From contig NZ_JAOBQJ010000004.1 in the NCBI RefSeq assembly GCF_026162425.1, forward strand, positions 124,001 through 188,000: a stretch of 64,000 nucleotides of DNA, in the 5' to 3' direction. The DNA comes from Flexivirga meconopsidis (GTDB lineage: Bacteria; Actinomycetota; Actinomycetes; Actinomycetales; Dermatophilaceae). Position 1 is the stretch's first letter. Every line of letters begins with the position of its first letter. Both the position numbers and the translations under genes were made by a program. The notes beneath the pieces were generated by a model. It made no database searches and had not been told where the DNA came from. It saw only the letters and a list, made by a program, of their open reading frames with translations. This document shows positions 54,283 through 63,378 of the stretch, piece after piece.

Positions 54283-56242
54283 GGGTCGACCCCTCTCGCT
54301 GCCTTCCGCCCCTCAGCTGGGCGAGCATGTCGTTGTATGCGTCGTGTGAGGTGTCGAGCCCACTGTCGAGATGTCGGTCCTTGCGTTTGGCGATCCGGGA
54401 GTCTTCCCGGGACCACTGCAGCACCAGCGCGACGATGACGATGACGAGCGGGAATTCACCTGCGGCCCAGGCGATTCCGCCGCCGACGTATTGATCGCCG
54501 AGCAGATCGGTCATCCAGGGTTCGTCGATGTAACGGTAGAAGGTCTCGGCGATCACCGTGTCACGGGTCATCACCACGATCCCGAAGAACGCGTGAAACG
54601 GCATGGCGGCCAGGATCATCGCCAGTTTGCCCAGGTGCGGCAGCGGACGTGGCGGCTGGTCGACCCCGATCGCGAGCCCGTAGAAGAGATAACCGATCAT
54701 CACGAAGTCGAGATAGGCGAGTTGGTGTGCCCAGTGGAAGCGCAGCGTCTCCTCGAACAACGCCGTGAAGTAGAAGACGTAGTACGACCCGACGAACATC
54801 GCGAACACGTGGAACGGGTGGTACATGAACCGCATGAACCCCGAATGCATCAGTGCGGTCAGCCACTCGTGCGGACCGGCAGGCTGGCCCTTGGCGTGTG
54901 GGGTGCTGGCCCGCAGCAGCAGGGTGACCACACCACCGAGCACCATCAAGATCGGGCCCAGCATGTTCAACGTCATGTGCAACGCCATGTGCACGCTGAA
55001 CTCCACACCGGCGTAGCGACCCATGCCCGACGACGTGGACACGGCGACGACCAGCCAGCCGAGGACCCAGGAGATGGTCCGGCCGACCGGCCAGCTGTCG
55101 CCGCGCCGGTGCAGCCGGCGGACCGCGAGCAGGTAGCCGGCGATGGCGACCACGGCAAGCGTGATGAACAACAGGTTCGGCCGCCAGTTGGTGAGGTAGG
55201 TCAGCAGGCCGGGAGGCTCGGTGACGTCGAACCCGAGAAAATTCTGGGCGATGGACGTGGGCTCGAAGTACTGCGGCGGCGGGATGCGCCCCATGAGCAC
55301 CGTCACACCCGCGGTCAGCAGTGCCGCACAGCAGGCCGGAATTGCGCGGACCGGACGTGGGCGCAGCAGCACCATGATCACGACCAGCAGCACGAACTTC
55401 ACCGCGAACAGCCGCCCGGTCCACGTCGCCCAGGGCGCGCCCCCAGCGAGTTCGAAGGCACTGATCACCAGGTCGGCGGCGATCGTGATGGCTCCGAACG
55501 CCAAGCACCACAAGCGCATTCGCCGCGCACCCAGCTCGTGACGAAGCACCTGCGGGCGACTGACCGCGACCATCAGCAGGCCGATCAGTCCCGCGAGGGT
55601 GGGCGAGGCGAACATCGCCGCGTCACCGCCGAAGTCGTGATTGGGACCGACCAGCACCTGGGTGACCAGCACCGGTGCGAGGAGCCCGACGACGACCACC
55701 GGGAGCGCGAACGCGACGATCTCCCACTTGGCGGCGAGCAGCGCCATACCTGCGCTGAGGAAGGCAAGCACGGCAACGACCATCCAGGCGCGCGGGAGGT
55801 AGGCCGCCTGGGCGAGGTAGCTGACCGCGCCCTGCTGCCCGAGGGTGTCCAGCCCCTGCCCGGAGGCGTCGGCACTGTCCACGAAGATCAGCGCGGTCGC
55901 GGTGACACCCCATTGGAGCGAGGCCCACATCGCCGGTTGCAACTCCTGGTCGCGCCCGATCGCGAGTCGGCTCCCGCCGCGGCGCGGGCTGATGAAGGCA
56001 ACGGTCAACCAGGAGCCGAAGGCGTATGCCGAGGCCAGGTATGCCGACAGCTGCAGCACGGCACTGGCGAGCGCGGTGGCCGCTCCCGGATAGGACAGGT
56101 GAACCGGCGTGTACCCGCCGTCACCGAGCAGCAGCACGCCAACGACCACCACGACGGCGGGCAGGACGAGCCCTAAAGGAGCTAGCGAGCGGGCGGCCGT
56201 GGGCAGCGTCGCCGGTCGGGCGGTCGTCGGCTCGGCATTCAC
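54269..56242 (-). CDS. CopD/CtaG fusion membrane protein
   Basis: Protein of 657 residues with many membrane helices. The first half resembles CopD-type copper resistance proteins; the second half is a caa3 CtaG-type cytochrome oxidase assembly domain (GRYAGVEFSVHMALHMTLNMLGPILMVLGG, RFMYHPFHVFAMF and YFTALFEETLRFHWAHQLAYLDFVMIG). Numerous His and Met residues in helices could bind copper. The frame's upstream Met codons would place the operator inside the gene; the GTG at 56242, 10 bases after the operator, is the best start. It leads copA. Confidence 0.85.
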   Translation of the reverse strand: MNAEPTTARPATLPTAARSLAPLGLVLPAVVVVVGVLLLGDGGYTPVHLSYPGAATALASAVLQLSAYLASAYAFGSWLTVAFISPRRGGSRLAIGRDQELQPAMWASLQWGVTATALIFVDSADASGQGLDTLGQQGAVSYLAQAAYLPRAWMVVAVLAFLSAGMALLAAKWEIVAFALPVVVVGLLAPVLVTQVLVGPNHDFGGDAAMFASPTLAGLIGLLMVAVSRPQVLRHELGARRMRLWCLAFGAITIAADLVISAFELAGGAPWATWTGRLFAVKFVLLVVIMVLLRPRPVRAIPACCAALLTAGVTVLMGRIPPPQYFEPTSIAQNFLGFDVTEPPGLLTYLTNWRPNLLFITLAVVAIAGYLLAVRRLHRRGDSWPVGRTISWVLGWLVVAVSTSSGMGRYAGVEFSVHMALHMTLNMLGPILMVLGGVVTLLLRASTPHAKGQPAGPHEWLTALMHSGFMRFMYHPFHVFAMFVGSYYVFYFTALFEETLRFHWAHQLAYLDFVMIGYLFYGLAIGVDQPPRPLPHLGKLAMILAAMPFHAFFGIVVMTRDTVIAETFYRYIDEPWMTDLLGDQYVGGGIAWAAGEFPLVIVIVALVLQWSREDSRIAKRKDRHLDSGLDTSHDAYNDMLAQLRGGRQREGSTHDRG

Positions 56243-56251
56243 GAACGGCGA

Positions 56252-56268
56252 TTTTACAGTTTGTAGAA
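56252..56268. promoter_or_regulatory. BlaI/CopY-like operator, right copy
   Basis: TTTTAC-AGTTT-GTAGAA, in the same orientation on the plus strand and with the same spacing as the site at 47964-47980, sits 10 bases before the CopD/CtaG start. Binding of the BlaI-like protein here would couple the exporter genes to the importer operon. Confidence 0.6.
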
Positions 56269-56328
56269 CGACGCTGCGCAGCCCGGTCCGCGGCCCGCGT
56301 GGTTGCGATCGCTTCGCACTACTGGATA

Positions 56329-56344
56329 ACATATGCGCATACGT
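56329..56344. promoter_or_regulatory. SmtB-like palindrome upstream of CDF exporter
   Basis: ACATATGCGCATACGT contains a perfect 10-bp palindrome TATGCGCATA (56332-56341). AT-rich ATATG-type palindromes are typical of ArsR/SmtB metal sensors. It lies 38 bases before the CDF gene start. No ArsR/SmtB gene is adjacent. Confidence 0.4.
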
Positions 56345-56381
56345 GAAGGTATTACCGAATGCGACAGCTGAGGAGCTGGGT

Positions 56382-57272
56382 ATGGGCTCAGGACACAATC
56401 ACTCACACGCCGGCGGAGTGCACCGCTGGCGACTGCAGGTCTCTTTCGTGCTGGTCTTCAGCTTCTTCTTCGTCGAGCTGGTCTATGGGCTGATCGCCGG
56501 ATCGCTCGCGCTGCTGAGCGACGCCGGGCACATGGCGGCCGACGTCGTGGCGCTCGGTGCGGCACTCGTCGCGACCCGGCTGGCCAGCAAGCCGGCAGGG
56601 GACCGCCGCACCTACGGCTATTACCGCGCCGAGTTGTTCGCCTCCGGCCTCGCCGTGCTGCTCATGCTCGGGGTTTCGGTCTTCATCGTGGTGGAGGCGA
56701 TCGGTCGCATCGGCACCACTCCGGAGGTGCAGACCGGGCCGGTGCTGATCGTGGGCAGCCTGGGACTGCTCGTCAATCTGATCGCGCTCGGTCTGCTCCG
56801 CGCGGGCTCGGGGGAGAGCATCAACGTCAAGGGCGCCTACCTGGAGGTGATGGCCGACACGCTCGGATCCGTCGGCGTCATCGCCTCCGGCATCGCCGTG
56901 GCGATGACCTCGAACCCGTTGTGGGACACCGTGATTGCGCTCTTCATCGGTAGCTTCGTGGCGGTGCGAGCAATCATTCTCGGCCGTGAGGTGCTGTCGG
57001 TGCTCGGTCAGCAGGCTCCGGCGGACGTGCCTCCCGCGCAGGTGCGCCAGGCGTTGGAGGAGGTGCCGGGGGTGAGCGGCGTACACGACCTGCACGTATG
57101 GCGACTGACCTCCGGCATGGACGTGGTCACCGCGCACCTGGTCACCGACGGTGAGCCGCACGGGGTGCTGGACCAGGCGCGGGCGATGCTCGCCGAGCGC
57201 TTCCACGTCGAGCACGCCACGCTGCAGGTCGAGCCGACCGTGCACGTCGGCTGCGACCAGGTCAGCTGGTGA
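56382..57272 (+). CDS. cation diffusion facilitator exporter (zinc/cadmium type)
   Basis: Protein of 296 residues with six membrane helices. The N-terminus has a small His cluster, GSGHNHSHAGG; helix II carries LLSDAGHMAADVVALG and helix V YLEVMADTLGSVGVIASG with the metal-binding HxxxD pattern. The C-terminal domain is the cytoplasmic ferredoxin-like fold (VHDLHVWRLTSGMDVVTAHL). It exports zinc or related divalent ions. The ATG has AGGAG at a 7-base spacing. A palindromic element upstream may control it. Confidence 0.9.
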   Translation: MGSGHNHSHAGGVHRWRLQVSFVLVFSFFFVELVYGLIAGSLALLSDAGHMAADVVALGAALVATRLASKPAGDRRTYGYYRAELFASGLAVLLMLGVSVFIVVEAIGRIGTTPEVQTGPVLIVGSLGLLVNLIALGLLRAGSGESINVKGAYLEVMADTLGSVGVIASGIAVAMTSNPLWDTVIALFIGSFVAVRAIILGREVLSVLGQQAPADVPPAQVRQALEEVPGVSGVHDLHVWRLTSGMDVVTAHLVTDGEPHGVLDQARAMLAERFHVEHATLQVEPTVHVGCDQVSW

Positions 57273-57273
57273 G

Positions 57274-57777
57274 CTACCAGGCCAGGTCCTCGCGGGTCGG
57301 GACAAACGGCTCCCACAGCAGCCGCATCCCGGCCTCGTCGGGGGTCAGGTCGGCCTTGCGCTGATTGCACGGTGCGCACGCGGCGACGGCGTTCTCCCAG
57401 GAGGTCGCGCCGCCACGCGACTTCGGTAGCACGTGGTCCATCGTGGTGGCCGTCGGCTGTCCGCAGTAGGCGCACTGACCGTGGTCGCGCTTGAGCACGC
57501 CCGCCTGGCTGTAGGTCGGGGTGCCGTGCGAGAACTGCTCCCAGGTGATCTTGACCCCGACCTCGGTGAGCTTGATCCCGCCGCGTTTGGCGTAAGCCCA
57601 CGTCATCTTCACGTAACGGACCAGACGCAGCACCGTCGGCTTCGGGAACGGACCGAAGGTCTCCTCGGGGTGGGACTCCTCGACCGTCGCGACCCCGCGC
57701 CACAGCATGTTCATGGCGTGCTTGATCGACACCGTGTGCAACGGCTCGTACCCAGCGTTCAGCACCAACACCGACAT
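57274..57777 (-). CDS. HNH endonuclease domain protein
   Basis: Protein of 167 residues. N-terminal MSVLVLNAGYEPLHTVSIKHAMNML is typical of a widespread actinobacterial HNH protein. Zinc cysteines are in CAYCGQ and CAPCNQRK and the HNH core in TTMDHVLPKSRGGATSWENAVA. The start has a strong AAGGAGG 7 bases away; upstream frame is not used. The role is unclear; it is not linked to restriction or phage genes here. Confidence 0.88.
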   Translation of the reverse strand: MSVLVLNAGYEPLHTVSIKHAMNMLWRGVATVEESHPEETFGPFPKPTVLRLVRYVKMTWAYAKRGGIKLTEVGVKITWEQFSHGTPTYSQAGVLKRDHGQCAYCGQPTATTMDHVLPKSRGGATSWENAVAACAPCNQRKADLTPDEAGMRLLWEPFVPTREDLAW

Positions 57778-57899
57778 GGCAGACCTCCTTCCAGGAGGTA
57801 TGGTCACCGGTCAACAGCGTCACCCGCGAGCCATTATCCGCGAACTTTGGCGAAACTCTGCGCTTTCCGGGCACTTCTCGGCGGGTTACCGGTGCCAGG

Positions 57900-58433
57900 T
57901 CAGTCGTCGAGCACCTCAATCAGCGGCTCGTAGAGTCGCATGATGCCGAGCGCGTTGCGGTGTTCCTCCGGGCTTGAGCCGGCGCAGCCGGGAGCCCACA
58001 CCCGGGTCCGGATGCCGGTGTCGGCAATTGCGAGGGCGGTCGACAGGACGCAGCAGTCGGTGGCGATGCCGACCAGGTCGACCGACTGCACGGGACCGAT
58101 CGCCGTGCGCAGTGCGGTGTCCCACTTGCCGAAGGTGGGCGCGTCGACCACCGGGGCCTGGTCGAGCAGCGGCGCGACGAGTGGATCGAAGGCATAGATG
58201 GCCGAGTCCGGAGGCTGCAACGCGAACGGCCAGCGTTCGAAGTACTCCTGCCAGGCACCCTTCGGATCCGGCGGAGCCAGGTAGCGGGTCGCGACGACCG
58301 TGCCGTCATACGAGCTGATGCGGCCGGCGATCCGTGGCACGACCGTTTGCGCCATCGGTGACCCCCACGGACTGTGCGGGTCGGTGAAGACCTGCTGCAC
58401 ATCGATGACGATCAGCGCGGACGTCTCGGACAT
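57900..58433 (-). CDS. isochorismatase-like cysteine hydrolase
   Basis: Protein of 177 residues. The catalytic triad of the family is visible: Asp in IVIDVQQVF, Lys in FGKWDTAL and Cys in IATDCCVLSTA. Members hydrolyse isochorismate, nicotinamide or related amides; the substrate cannot be chosen. ATG at 58433. It is divergent from the amidotransferase gene. Confidence 0.88.
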   Translation of the reverse strand: MSETSALIVIDVQQVFTDPHSPWGSPMAQTVVPRIAGRISSYDGTVVATRYLAPPDPKGAWQEYFERWPFALQPPDSAIYAFDPLVAPLLDQAPVVDAPTFGKWDTALRTAIGPVQSVDLVGIATDCCVLSTALAIADTGIRTRVWAPGCAGSSPEEHRNALGIMRLYEPLIEVLDD

Positions 58434-58534
58434 GCCCGCACAGTACGCACCCACCCGGGTCCGCAGGGAGCTATCGGTGAGCGCATGATGGATCGAAGGT
58501 GAATTCGATCCGTCGGAAGGGGATGGTGCGCCTC

Positions 58535-59356
58535 ATGTGTCGACTGCTCGGTTGGTCCTGCGAACGCCCGGTCACGGTGTCCGAGGTGCTCGGTGCCCCC
58601 GCTCTGGCTCGGTTGCAGGAGCTCGCGACCGTGCACGCACAGGGCTGGGGGATGGCCTGGTATGCCGAGGGCGACCCCGAATTGCACTGGCACCGTTCGG
58701 TGTCCGCCGCCGGCGAAGACGGTGACTTCCAGCGGTTCGTGCACGAGACGCCGAGCACCCGCGGCCTGTTGCACCTGCGCCTCGCCACGCCCGGGCTCGG
58801 ACTCGGCCTGGTCGACACCCACCCGTTCGTCGCCGGCGGCCTCGCGTTCGCACACAACGGCGCGATCGGGCCGATCGACAAGCTGGATCTGCTGCTGCCA
58901 CCGGGCGCGGAGGAGCCGGAAGGCAGCACGGACAGCGAGCGGTACTTCGCCCGACTGCGCGGCAACCTCGGACACAAGCAAGGCGGTGCCGCGGTCGCGC
59001 GTGCCGCCGGTCGGGTGCTGTCCCGCATCCGCTGGCACGACATGTCCACCAACAGCCTGAATGCGCTGCTGCTCACCCCTCGCGAATTGCACCTGATCAG
59101 CCTGCACGACCCGGAGGCGGAGCCGACGGTGCAGGTCTGGCCGGCCGACTACCCGACGCATCCGCCATACCTCGATCTGGACCTGTTGCAGCGCGATGGG
59201 TTGGCCGTGGTCGCATCGAGCGGCATCCTGCGCGAGGAGGCCGGGACGACGAAGGTAGACCCGGCGAGCGTGGTCACGCTGGACGACGCCGGTCGCGTCA
59301 CGCGCACCAGTCAGATCACCGAACGCATCGTCAACCCGCTGCGCCGCAGCGCCTGA
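58535..59356 (+). CDS. class II glutamine amidotransferase (YafJ-like)
   Basis: Protein of 273 residues. Cys2 after Met1 (MCRLLGW) is the N-terminal nucleophile, with HAQGWGMAWY and LLHLRLATPG and a FAHNGAIG segment that completes the glutaminase site. Members of this type have unclear acceptors. The ATG at 58535 is required to expose Cys2; the upstream frame has no function. fdhD follows 17 bases later. Confidence 0.9.
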   Translation: MCRLLGWSCERPVTVSEVLGAPALARLQELATVHAQGWGMAWYAEGDPELHWHRSVSAAGEDGDFQRFVHETPSTRGLLHLRLATPGLGLGLVDTHPFVAGGLAFAHNGAIGPIDKLDLLLPPGAEEPEGSTDSERYFARLRGNLGHKQGGAAVARAAGRVLSRIRWHDMSTNSLNALLLTPRELHLISLHDPEAEPTVQVWPADYPTHPPYLDLDLLQRDGLAVVASSGILREEAGTTKVDPASVVTLDDAGRVTRTSQITERIVNPLRRSA

Positions 59357-59373
59357 GCTCCCCAGGATCATCG

Positions 59374-60201
59374 ATGGGTCGAATCACCAGCAGGCACAAG
59401 GTCTTACGCATCGACCTCGACCATGGTGAGTCCCGCCGGGTGGAGACGGTCGCGGTCGAGGAACCGCTGGAGATCCGGGTCGGCGACGACGTGCTGACCG
59501 TGACCATGCGCACGCCCGGGCACGACATCGAACTCGCGCACGGCCTCCTTCAGGCCGAGGGCATCATCACCGGCCGTGACGACGTGCAGGTGGCGCGCTA
59601 TTGCGCCGACACCGAGCAGATGAACGTCCTGCAGGTGCTGTTGCGCGGCACCGGCGGGGTGCCGGCGACGGCCCAGCGCAGCCTCATCTCGCATGGCGGC
59701 TGCGGGCTGTGCGGCAAGACCAGCATCGACGCGATCACGCAGTCGCCGGCGTTCGGTGGCGGGCCGGCCCGGTCCGACCTGCGCGTGCCGGCCGAGCGCA
59801 TCGCGCAACTGCCGGATCTGCTGCGCGCGGGGCAGGACGTCTTCGAGCGGACCGGCGGGGTGCACGCGGCCGGGCTGTTCGGTCTGGAGGGGCCGGCGCA
59901 CGTCATACGGGAGGACATCGGGCGGCACAACGCGGTGGACAAGGTCACCGGCTGGGCGCTGCTGGAACAGCTGCCCACCGAGGACAAGATCCTGATGGTC
60001 TCCTCGCGGGCATCCTTCGAGATCGTGCAGAAGACCGCGATGGCCGGGATCGGCGTCCTCGCCTGCGTGTCGGCGCCGTCGAGCCTCGCGATCGAGGCGG
60101 CCGAGGAGCTCGGGATCACCCTCATCGCCTATACCCGCGGTCGCCGGATGACGGTGTGCAGCCACACCGGCCGGGTGGTCGTCCCGGCCGGAGCGGGGTG
60201 A
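59374..60201 (+). CDS. fdhD: formate dehydrogenase accessory sulfurtransferase FdhD
   Basis: Protein of 275 residues. The sulfur-carrying pair is in GGCGLCGKTSIDAI, with EEPLEIRV, MRTPGHDIELAHG and AGLFGLEGPAHVIREDIGRHNAVDK also conserved. FdhD transfers sulfur to the molybdenum cofactor of formate dehydrogenase. No formate dehydrogenase structural gene lies in the window. It starts with ATG at 59374. Confidence 0.93.
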   Translation: MGRITSRHKVLRIDLDHGESRRVETVAVEEPLEIRVGDDVLTVTMRTPGHDIELAHGLLQAEGIITGRDDVQVARYCADTEQMNVLQVLLRGTGGVPATAQRSLISHGGCGLCGKTSIDAITQSPAFGGGPARSDLRVPAERIAQLPDLLRAGQDVFERTGGVHAAGLFGLEGPAHVIREDIGRHNAVDKVTGWALLEQLPTEDKILMVSSRASFEIVQKTAMAGIGVLACVSAPSSLAIEAAEELGITLIAYTRGRRMTVCSHTGRVVVPAGAG

Positions 60202-60219
60202 CCGCTTAGCATCGGGGGC

Positions 60220-60804
60220 GTGAACGACGACCTGAGGTCGCTGCGCGGGCAGCTGTGGACGGTGCCCAACCTGCTGTCGATAGCGCGCCTCATCGGGGTC
60301 CCGCTCTTCCTCTGGCTGATCGCCGAGCACCATGACTTGTGGGCGTTCTGGGTGCTGGTGATCTCCGGGGTCACCGACTACCTCGACGGCCAGATCGCCC
60401 GCCGATGGGGTCAGGTCACCCGCCTCGGGCAACTGCTCGACCCGCTGGCCGACCGGCTCTACATCCTCTCCACGATCGTCGCCCTCGCCTGGCGCAGCAT
60501 GATCCCGTGGTGGCTGGTCGCGGTGCTGCTGCTGCGTGAGGTGATGGTCTTCGCCCTCGGCCCGACCCTACGCAAGCACCAATTGCCAATCCCACCAGTG
60601 CATTTCATCGGTAAGGCCGCCACGTTCTGTCTCATCTACGGCTTCCCGCTGGTCCTGCTCGGCAGTCTGGACAACGCGTGGGGCCACACCGGGCGGGTCT
60701 TCGGCTGGGCGTTCGTGTGGTGGGGGACCGCGCTCTACTGGCTTGCCGGATTGATGTATGTCGGCCAGGTCCGCGGCATGGTGCAGCGGATTCGCACGGT
60801 ATGA
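60220..60804 (+). CDS. CDP-alcohol phosphatidyltransferase (PgsA-like)
   Basis: Membrane protein of 194 residues with the family motif D-x2-DG-x2-AR…G-x3-D-x3-D seen in TDYLDGQIARRWGQVTRLGQLLDPLADR. It transfers a phosphatidyl group to glycerol phosphate or another alcohol in phospholipid synthesis. The start is GTG at 60220, with a TTAGCAT -10-like element 10 bases before, so translation may be leaderless. It begins the actinobacterial cluster with DUF881, sbp and gcvH genes. Confidence 0.88.
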   Translation: MNDDLRSLRGQLWTVPNLLSIARLIGVPLFLWLIAEHHDLWAFWVLVISGVTDYLDGQIARRWGQVTRLGQLLDPLADRLYILSTIVALAWRSMIPWWLVAVLLLREVMVFALGPTLRKHQLPIPPVHFIGKAATFCLIYGFPLVLLGSLDNAWGHTGRVFGWAFVWWGTALYWLAGLMYVGQVRGMVQRIRTV

Positions 60805-61751
60805 CGGGGGCTGCGGACGACGAGCCCGAGGCGGGCGGCCGCAAACCGGCCGACCCGGCGTGGACGATGTCGCTGATCAACAATCTGATGCGGGCGCCGC
60901 TCGACCCGGGGTATGCGGCTGCCGCTCGCAAGCGGCAGGCGGCCGGGGCGCCGCGTTCGACCGGTTTGCGGTCCCCGTTGCTCGTCGTTGCCATGGTGGT
61001 GATCGGCGTCGGTCTGGCGATCGCTGCGCACGCGCTGCGGGTGCCCGCCGGGGTTGCCGACAAGGAGCGGACCAACCTGATCGACAGCATCGGGAGCCGG
61101 CAGAAGCAGATCGACCAAGACACCCGGACGATCAACGACACCCAGGCGGAGATCAACCGGCTGCAGTCGCAGGCGCTCACCCGACAGAACGACACCTCGC
61201 TGTCCGACCGGCTGGGCAAGCTGGAGACGCAGACCGGCGGCGGTGCGGCCACCGGGCCGGGACTGACCCTCACCGTCGATGACGCACCCGGCGCCGGCAC
61301 GGACGCCCAGGGCAACCCGCGCACCGACAGCTCCACCGGTCGGCTCACCTCCACCGATCTGCAGATCGTCGTCAACGGCCTGTGGCAGGCCGGCGCCGAA
61401 GGCATCGCGATCAACGGTCAGCGGCTGACGTCGCTGTCCGCGATTCGCTTTGCCGGCCAGGCGATTTTAGTCAATTTCCGGGCACTGACACCGCCATACA
61501 CGATCTCGGCGATCGGTGGCCCGGGCATGGCGGACGCTTTCCGGGGCGACTCCGGGGGTGCGTATCTGCGCGGCCTCGTCGACGACTACCAGATCAAGGA
61601 AAAGCTCGAGACGAGCAAGTCGGTGTCGTTGCCGGCCGCTGCCACCCCCGCACTGGCCTACGCGCATCCGCCGCCCGCCACAGGCTCGAGTTCTTCGCCC
61701 TCGACCCGACCGAACCCGTCCCGAACAACTCAGGGAGCGTCCCGCCCATGA
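60801..61751 (+). CDS. DUF881 family protein
   Basis: Protein of 316 residues with one membrane helix (LLVVAMVVIGVGLAIAAHAL near 60-80), then a coiled-coil segment and an external DUF881 domain containing GPGLTLTVDDAPG, NGLWQAGAEGIAINGQRLTSLSAIRF and PPYTISAIG. A Ser/Pro-rich tail ends it. It overlaps the phosphatidyltransferase end and the sbp start. DUF881 proteins are envelope-associated; function unknown. Confidence 0.88.
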   Translation: MTGAADDEPEAGGRKPADPAWTMSLINNLMRAPLDPGYAAAARKRQAAGAPRSTGLRSPLLVVAMVVIGVGLAIAAHALRVPAGVADKERTNLIDSIGSRQKQIDQDTRTINDTQAEINRLQSQALTRQNDTSLSDRLGKLETQTGGGAATGPGLTLTVDDAPGAGTDAQGNPRTDSSTGRLTSTDLQIVVNGLWQAGAEGIAINGQRLTSLSAIRFAGQAILVNFRALTPPYTISAIGGPGMADAFRGDSGGAYLRGLVDDYQIKEKLETSKSVSLPAAATPALAYAHPPPATGSSSSPSTRPNPSRTTQGASRP

Positions 61752-62080
61752 TCCCGGCCATCGGCCTCGTCGTCGGACTTGTCGTCGGCATCGTCCTGCA
61801 TCCGGACGTGCCACTGTCGCTGCAGCCTTACCTGCCGATCGCGGTGATCGCCGCGCTGGACGCGGTGTTCGGTGCGGTGCGGGCGGTGCTGGACGGCATC
61901 TTCGACGACAAGGTCTTCGTGGTGTCGTTCCTGTCCAATGTGGTCGTCGCCGCGTTGATCGTCTATCTCGGCGATCAGCTCGGCGTCGGCTCGCAACTGT
62001 CGACCGGTGTGGTGGTCGTGCTCGGCGTGCGGATCTTCAGCAACGTCGCGGCGATCCGGCGACACCTCTTTCACGCATGA
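61748..62080 (+). CDS. sbp: small basic protein (DUF1290, Sbp)
   Basis: Membrane protein of 110 residues with three predicted helices: LVVGLVVGIVLH, the central LPIAVIAALDAVFGAVRAVLDG and VVVAALIVYLGDQLG. This gene lies between two DUF881 genes in most actinobacteria and some Firmicutes near division genes. It overlaps both neighbours at start and stop. Confidence 0.9.
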   Translation: MIPAIGLVVGLVVGIVLHPDVPLSLQPYLPIAVIAALDAVFGAVRAVLDGIFDDKVFVVSFLSNVVVAALIVYLGDQLGVGSQLSTGVVVVLGVRIFSNVAAIRRHLFHA

Positions 62081-62904
62081 GTGCCGACCGAGACGAGGAC
62101 ACGAACGCAGTGCGGCCCGCAGGTGAGCACAAGCCCGCAGGCGAGGACACGCCGGCCGGCGAGGCGGCTCCGGCCGAGACCGAGAGCGTCCGCACCGGCT
62201 GGTCCAGGCTCTGGCGCGCGGCCCGGCCGCGGGCGACCAAGGCGAACGCGCTGATCACCGTGCTGGCATTGGGGCTCGGCGTCGCGATGGTGGCCCAGGT
62301 GCGCGAGACTCGCTCCTCCGGGCTTGAGAACCTGCGTCAGGACGATCTGGTCGCGTTGCTCGACGGGGTGAACCAGCAGTCGATCAAGCTCGGGCAGGAG
62401 GCCGACCGGCTCACCACCACCCGCGACCGGTTGCGCAGCGGCGGGGGAGACCAGGCGGCGCTGCAGGCGGCGACCGACCGACTGCAGACCCTCGGCATCC
62501 TCGCGGGCACGTTGCCAGCGACCGGGCCCGGCATACGGATGACGATCGAGGACCCCGGCAAGGCGGTGAAGTCCTCGGACATCCTCAATGCCGTCGAGGA
62601 GCTGCGAGACGCCGGCGCGGAGGCGATCCAGCTGAACGACGTCCGGATCGTCGCGGACAGTTGGTTCGGCACTGGAGCCGACGGCCGGATGGTGGCCGAC
62701 GGCAAGTCGCTGACCCCGCCATACGTGCTGACCGCGATCGGCGACTCCCACACGATGGCGACCGCGATGGCGATTCCGGGTGGTGTGGTGGACGCGATGA
62801 AGCAGCTCGGCGCGACGCCGACGGTGACCTCGGTGCAGACAGCTTCGGTGACTGCGTTGCGGGCGGAGAGCACGCCTCGTTACGCTCAGCCGAGCAGTCC
62901 GTGA
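62077..62904 (+). CDS. DUF881 family protein, second copy
   Basis: Protein of 275 residues. The N-terminal 45 residues are charged with a repeat-like AGEDTPAGEAAPAE; one helix (ALITVLALGLGVAMVAQV) is followed by a coiled coil and the DUF881 domain with GPGIRMTIEDPG, NAVEELRDAGAEAIQLNDVRI and PPYVLTAIG. It overlaps sbp. Together with the first copy and sbp it forms a conserved envelope-related operon. Confidence 0.9.
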   Translation: MSADRDEDTNAVRPAGEHKPAGEDTPAGEAAPAETESVRTGWSRLWRAARPRATKANALITVLALGLGVAMVAQVRETRSSGLENLRQDDLVALLDGVNQQSIKLGQEADRLTTTRDRLRSGGGDQAALQAATDRLQTLGILAGTLPATGPGIRMTIEDPGKAVKSSDILNAVEELRDAGAEAIQLNDVRIVADSWFGTGADGRMVADGKSLTPPYVLTAIGDSHTMATAMAIPGGVVDAMKQLGATPTVTSVQTASVTALRAESTPRYAQPSSP

Positions 62905-62958
62905 GTCGGGGCGCCCTGACCGTTCGACTGCGTCAACGTCCCATCGGCAAGGAGACTC

Positions 62959-63348
62959 ATGAGCGACCTCGAATACCCCGGCGACCTGCGCTACACCTCC
63001 GATCACGAGTGGGTGAAGGATCAGGGCGAGGGCATCGTCCGGGTCGGTGTGTCGGCGTTCGCGCAGGACGCACTCGGCGACGTGGTCTATGTGAGCCTGC
63101 CGGGGGTCGGCGACCAGGTCAGCGCCGGCGACTCGTGCGGTGAGGTCGAGTCGACCAAGTCGGTGAGCGACCTCTACGCCCCGCTGCAGGGTGAGGTCAC
63201 CGCGATCAACGAGCAGCTCGACGCCACCCCGGAGCTGGTCAACAGCGACCCGTACGGCGACGGCTGGATGTATGAGCTGAAGGTCGCCGATGCCGGTGCA
63301 CTCGACGGGCTGCTGGACGTCGAGGCGTACAAAGCCTCGCTCAGCTGA
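62959..63348 (+). CDS. gcvH: glycine cleavage system H protein
   Basis: Protein of 129 residues. The lipoylated Lys67 is in GEVESTKSVSDLYAP. N-terminal LRYTSDHEWVK is typical. It shuttles the aminomethyl group between GcvP, GcvT and GcvL. AAGGAG lies upstream of the ATG. The genes for the other subunits are not in the window; its location next to garA and ftsR is conserved in actinobacteria. Confidence 0.95.
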   Translation: MSDLEYPGDLRYTSDHEWVKDQGEGIVRVGVSAFAQDALGDVVYVSLPGVGDQVSAGDSCGEVESTKSVSDLYAPLQGEVTAINEQLDATPELVNSDPYGDGWMYELKVADAGALDGLLDVEAYKASLS

Positions 63349-63378
63349 CCGTCATACCTCTGACTTAGGGTGCTTGAG

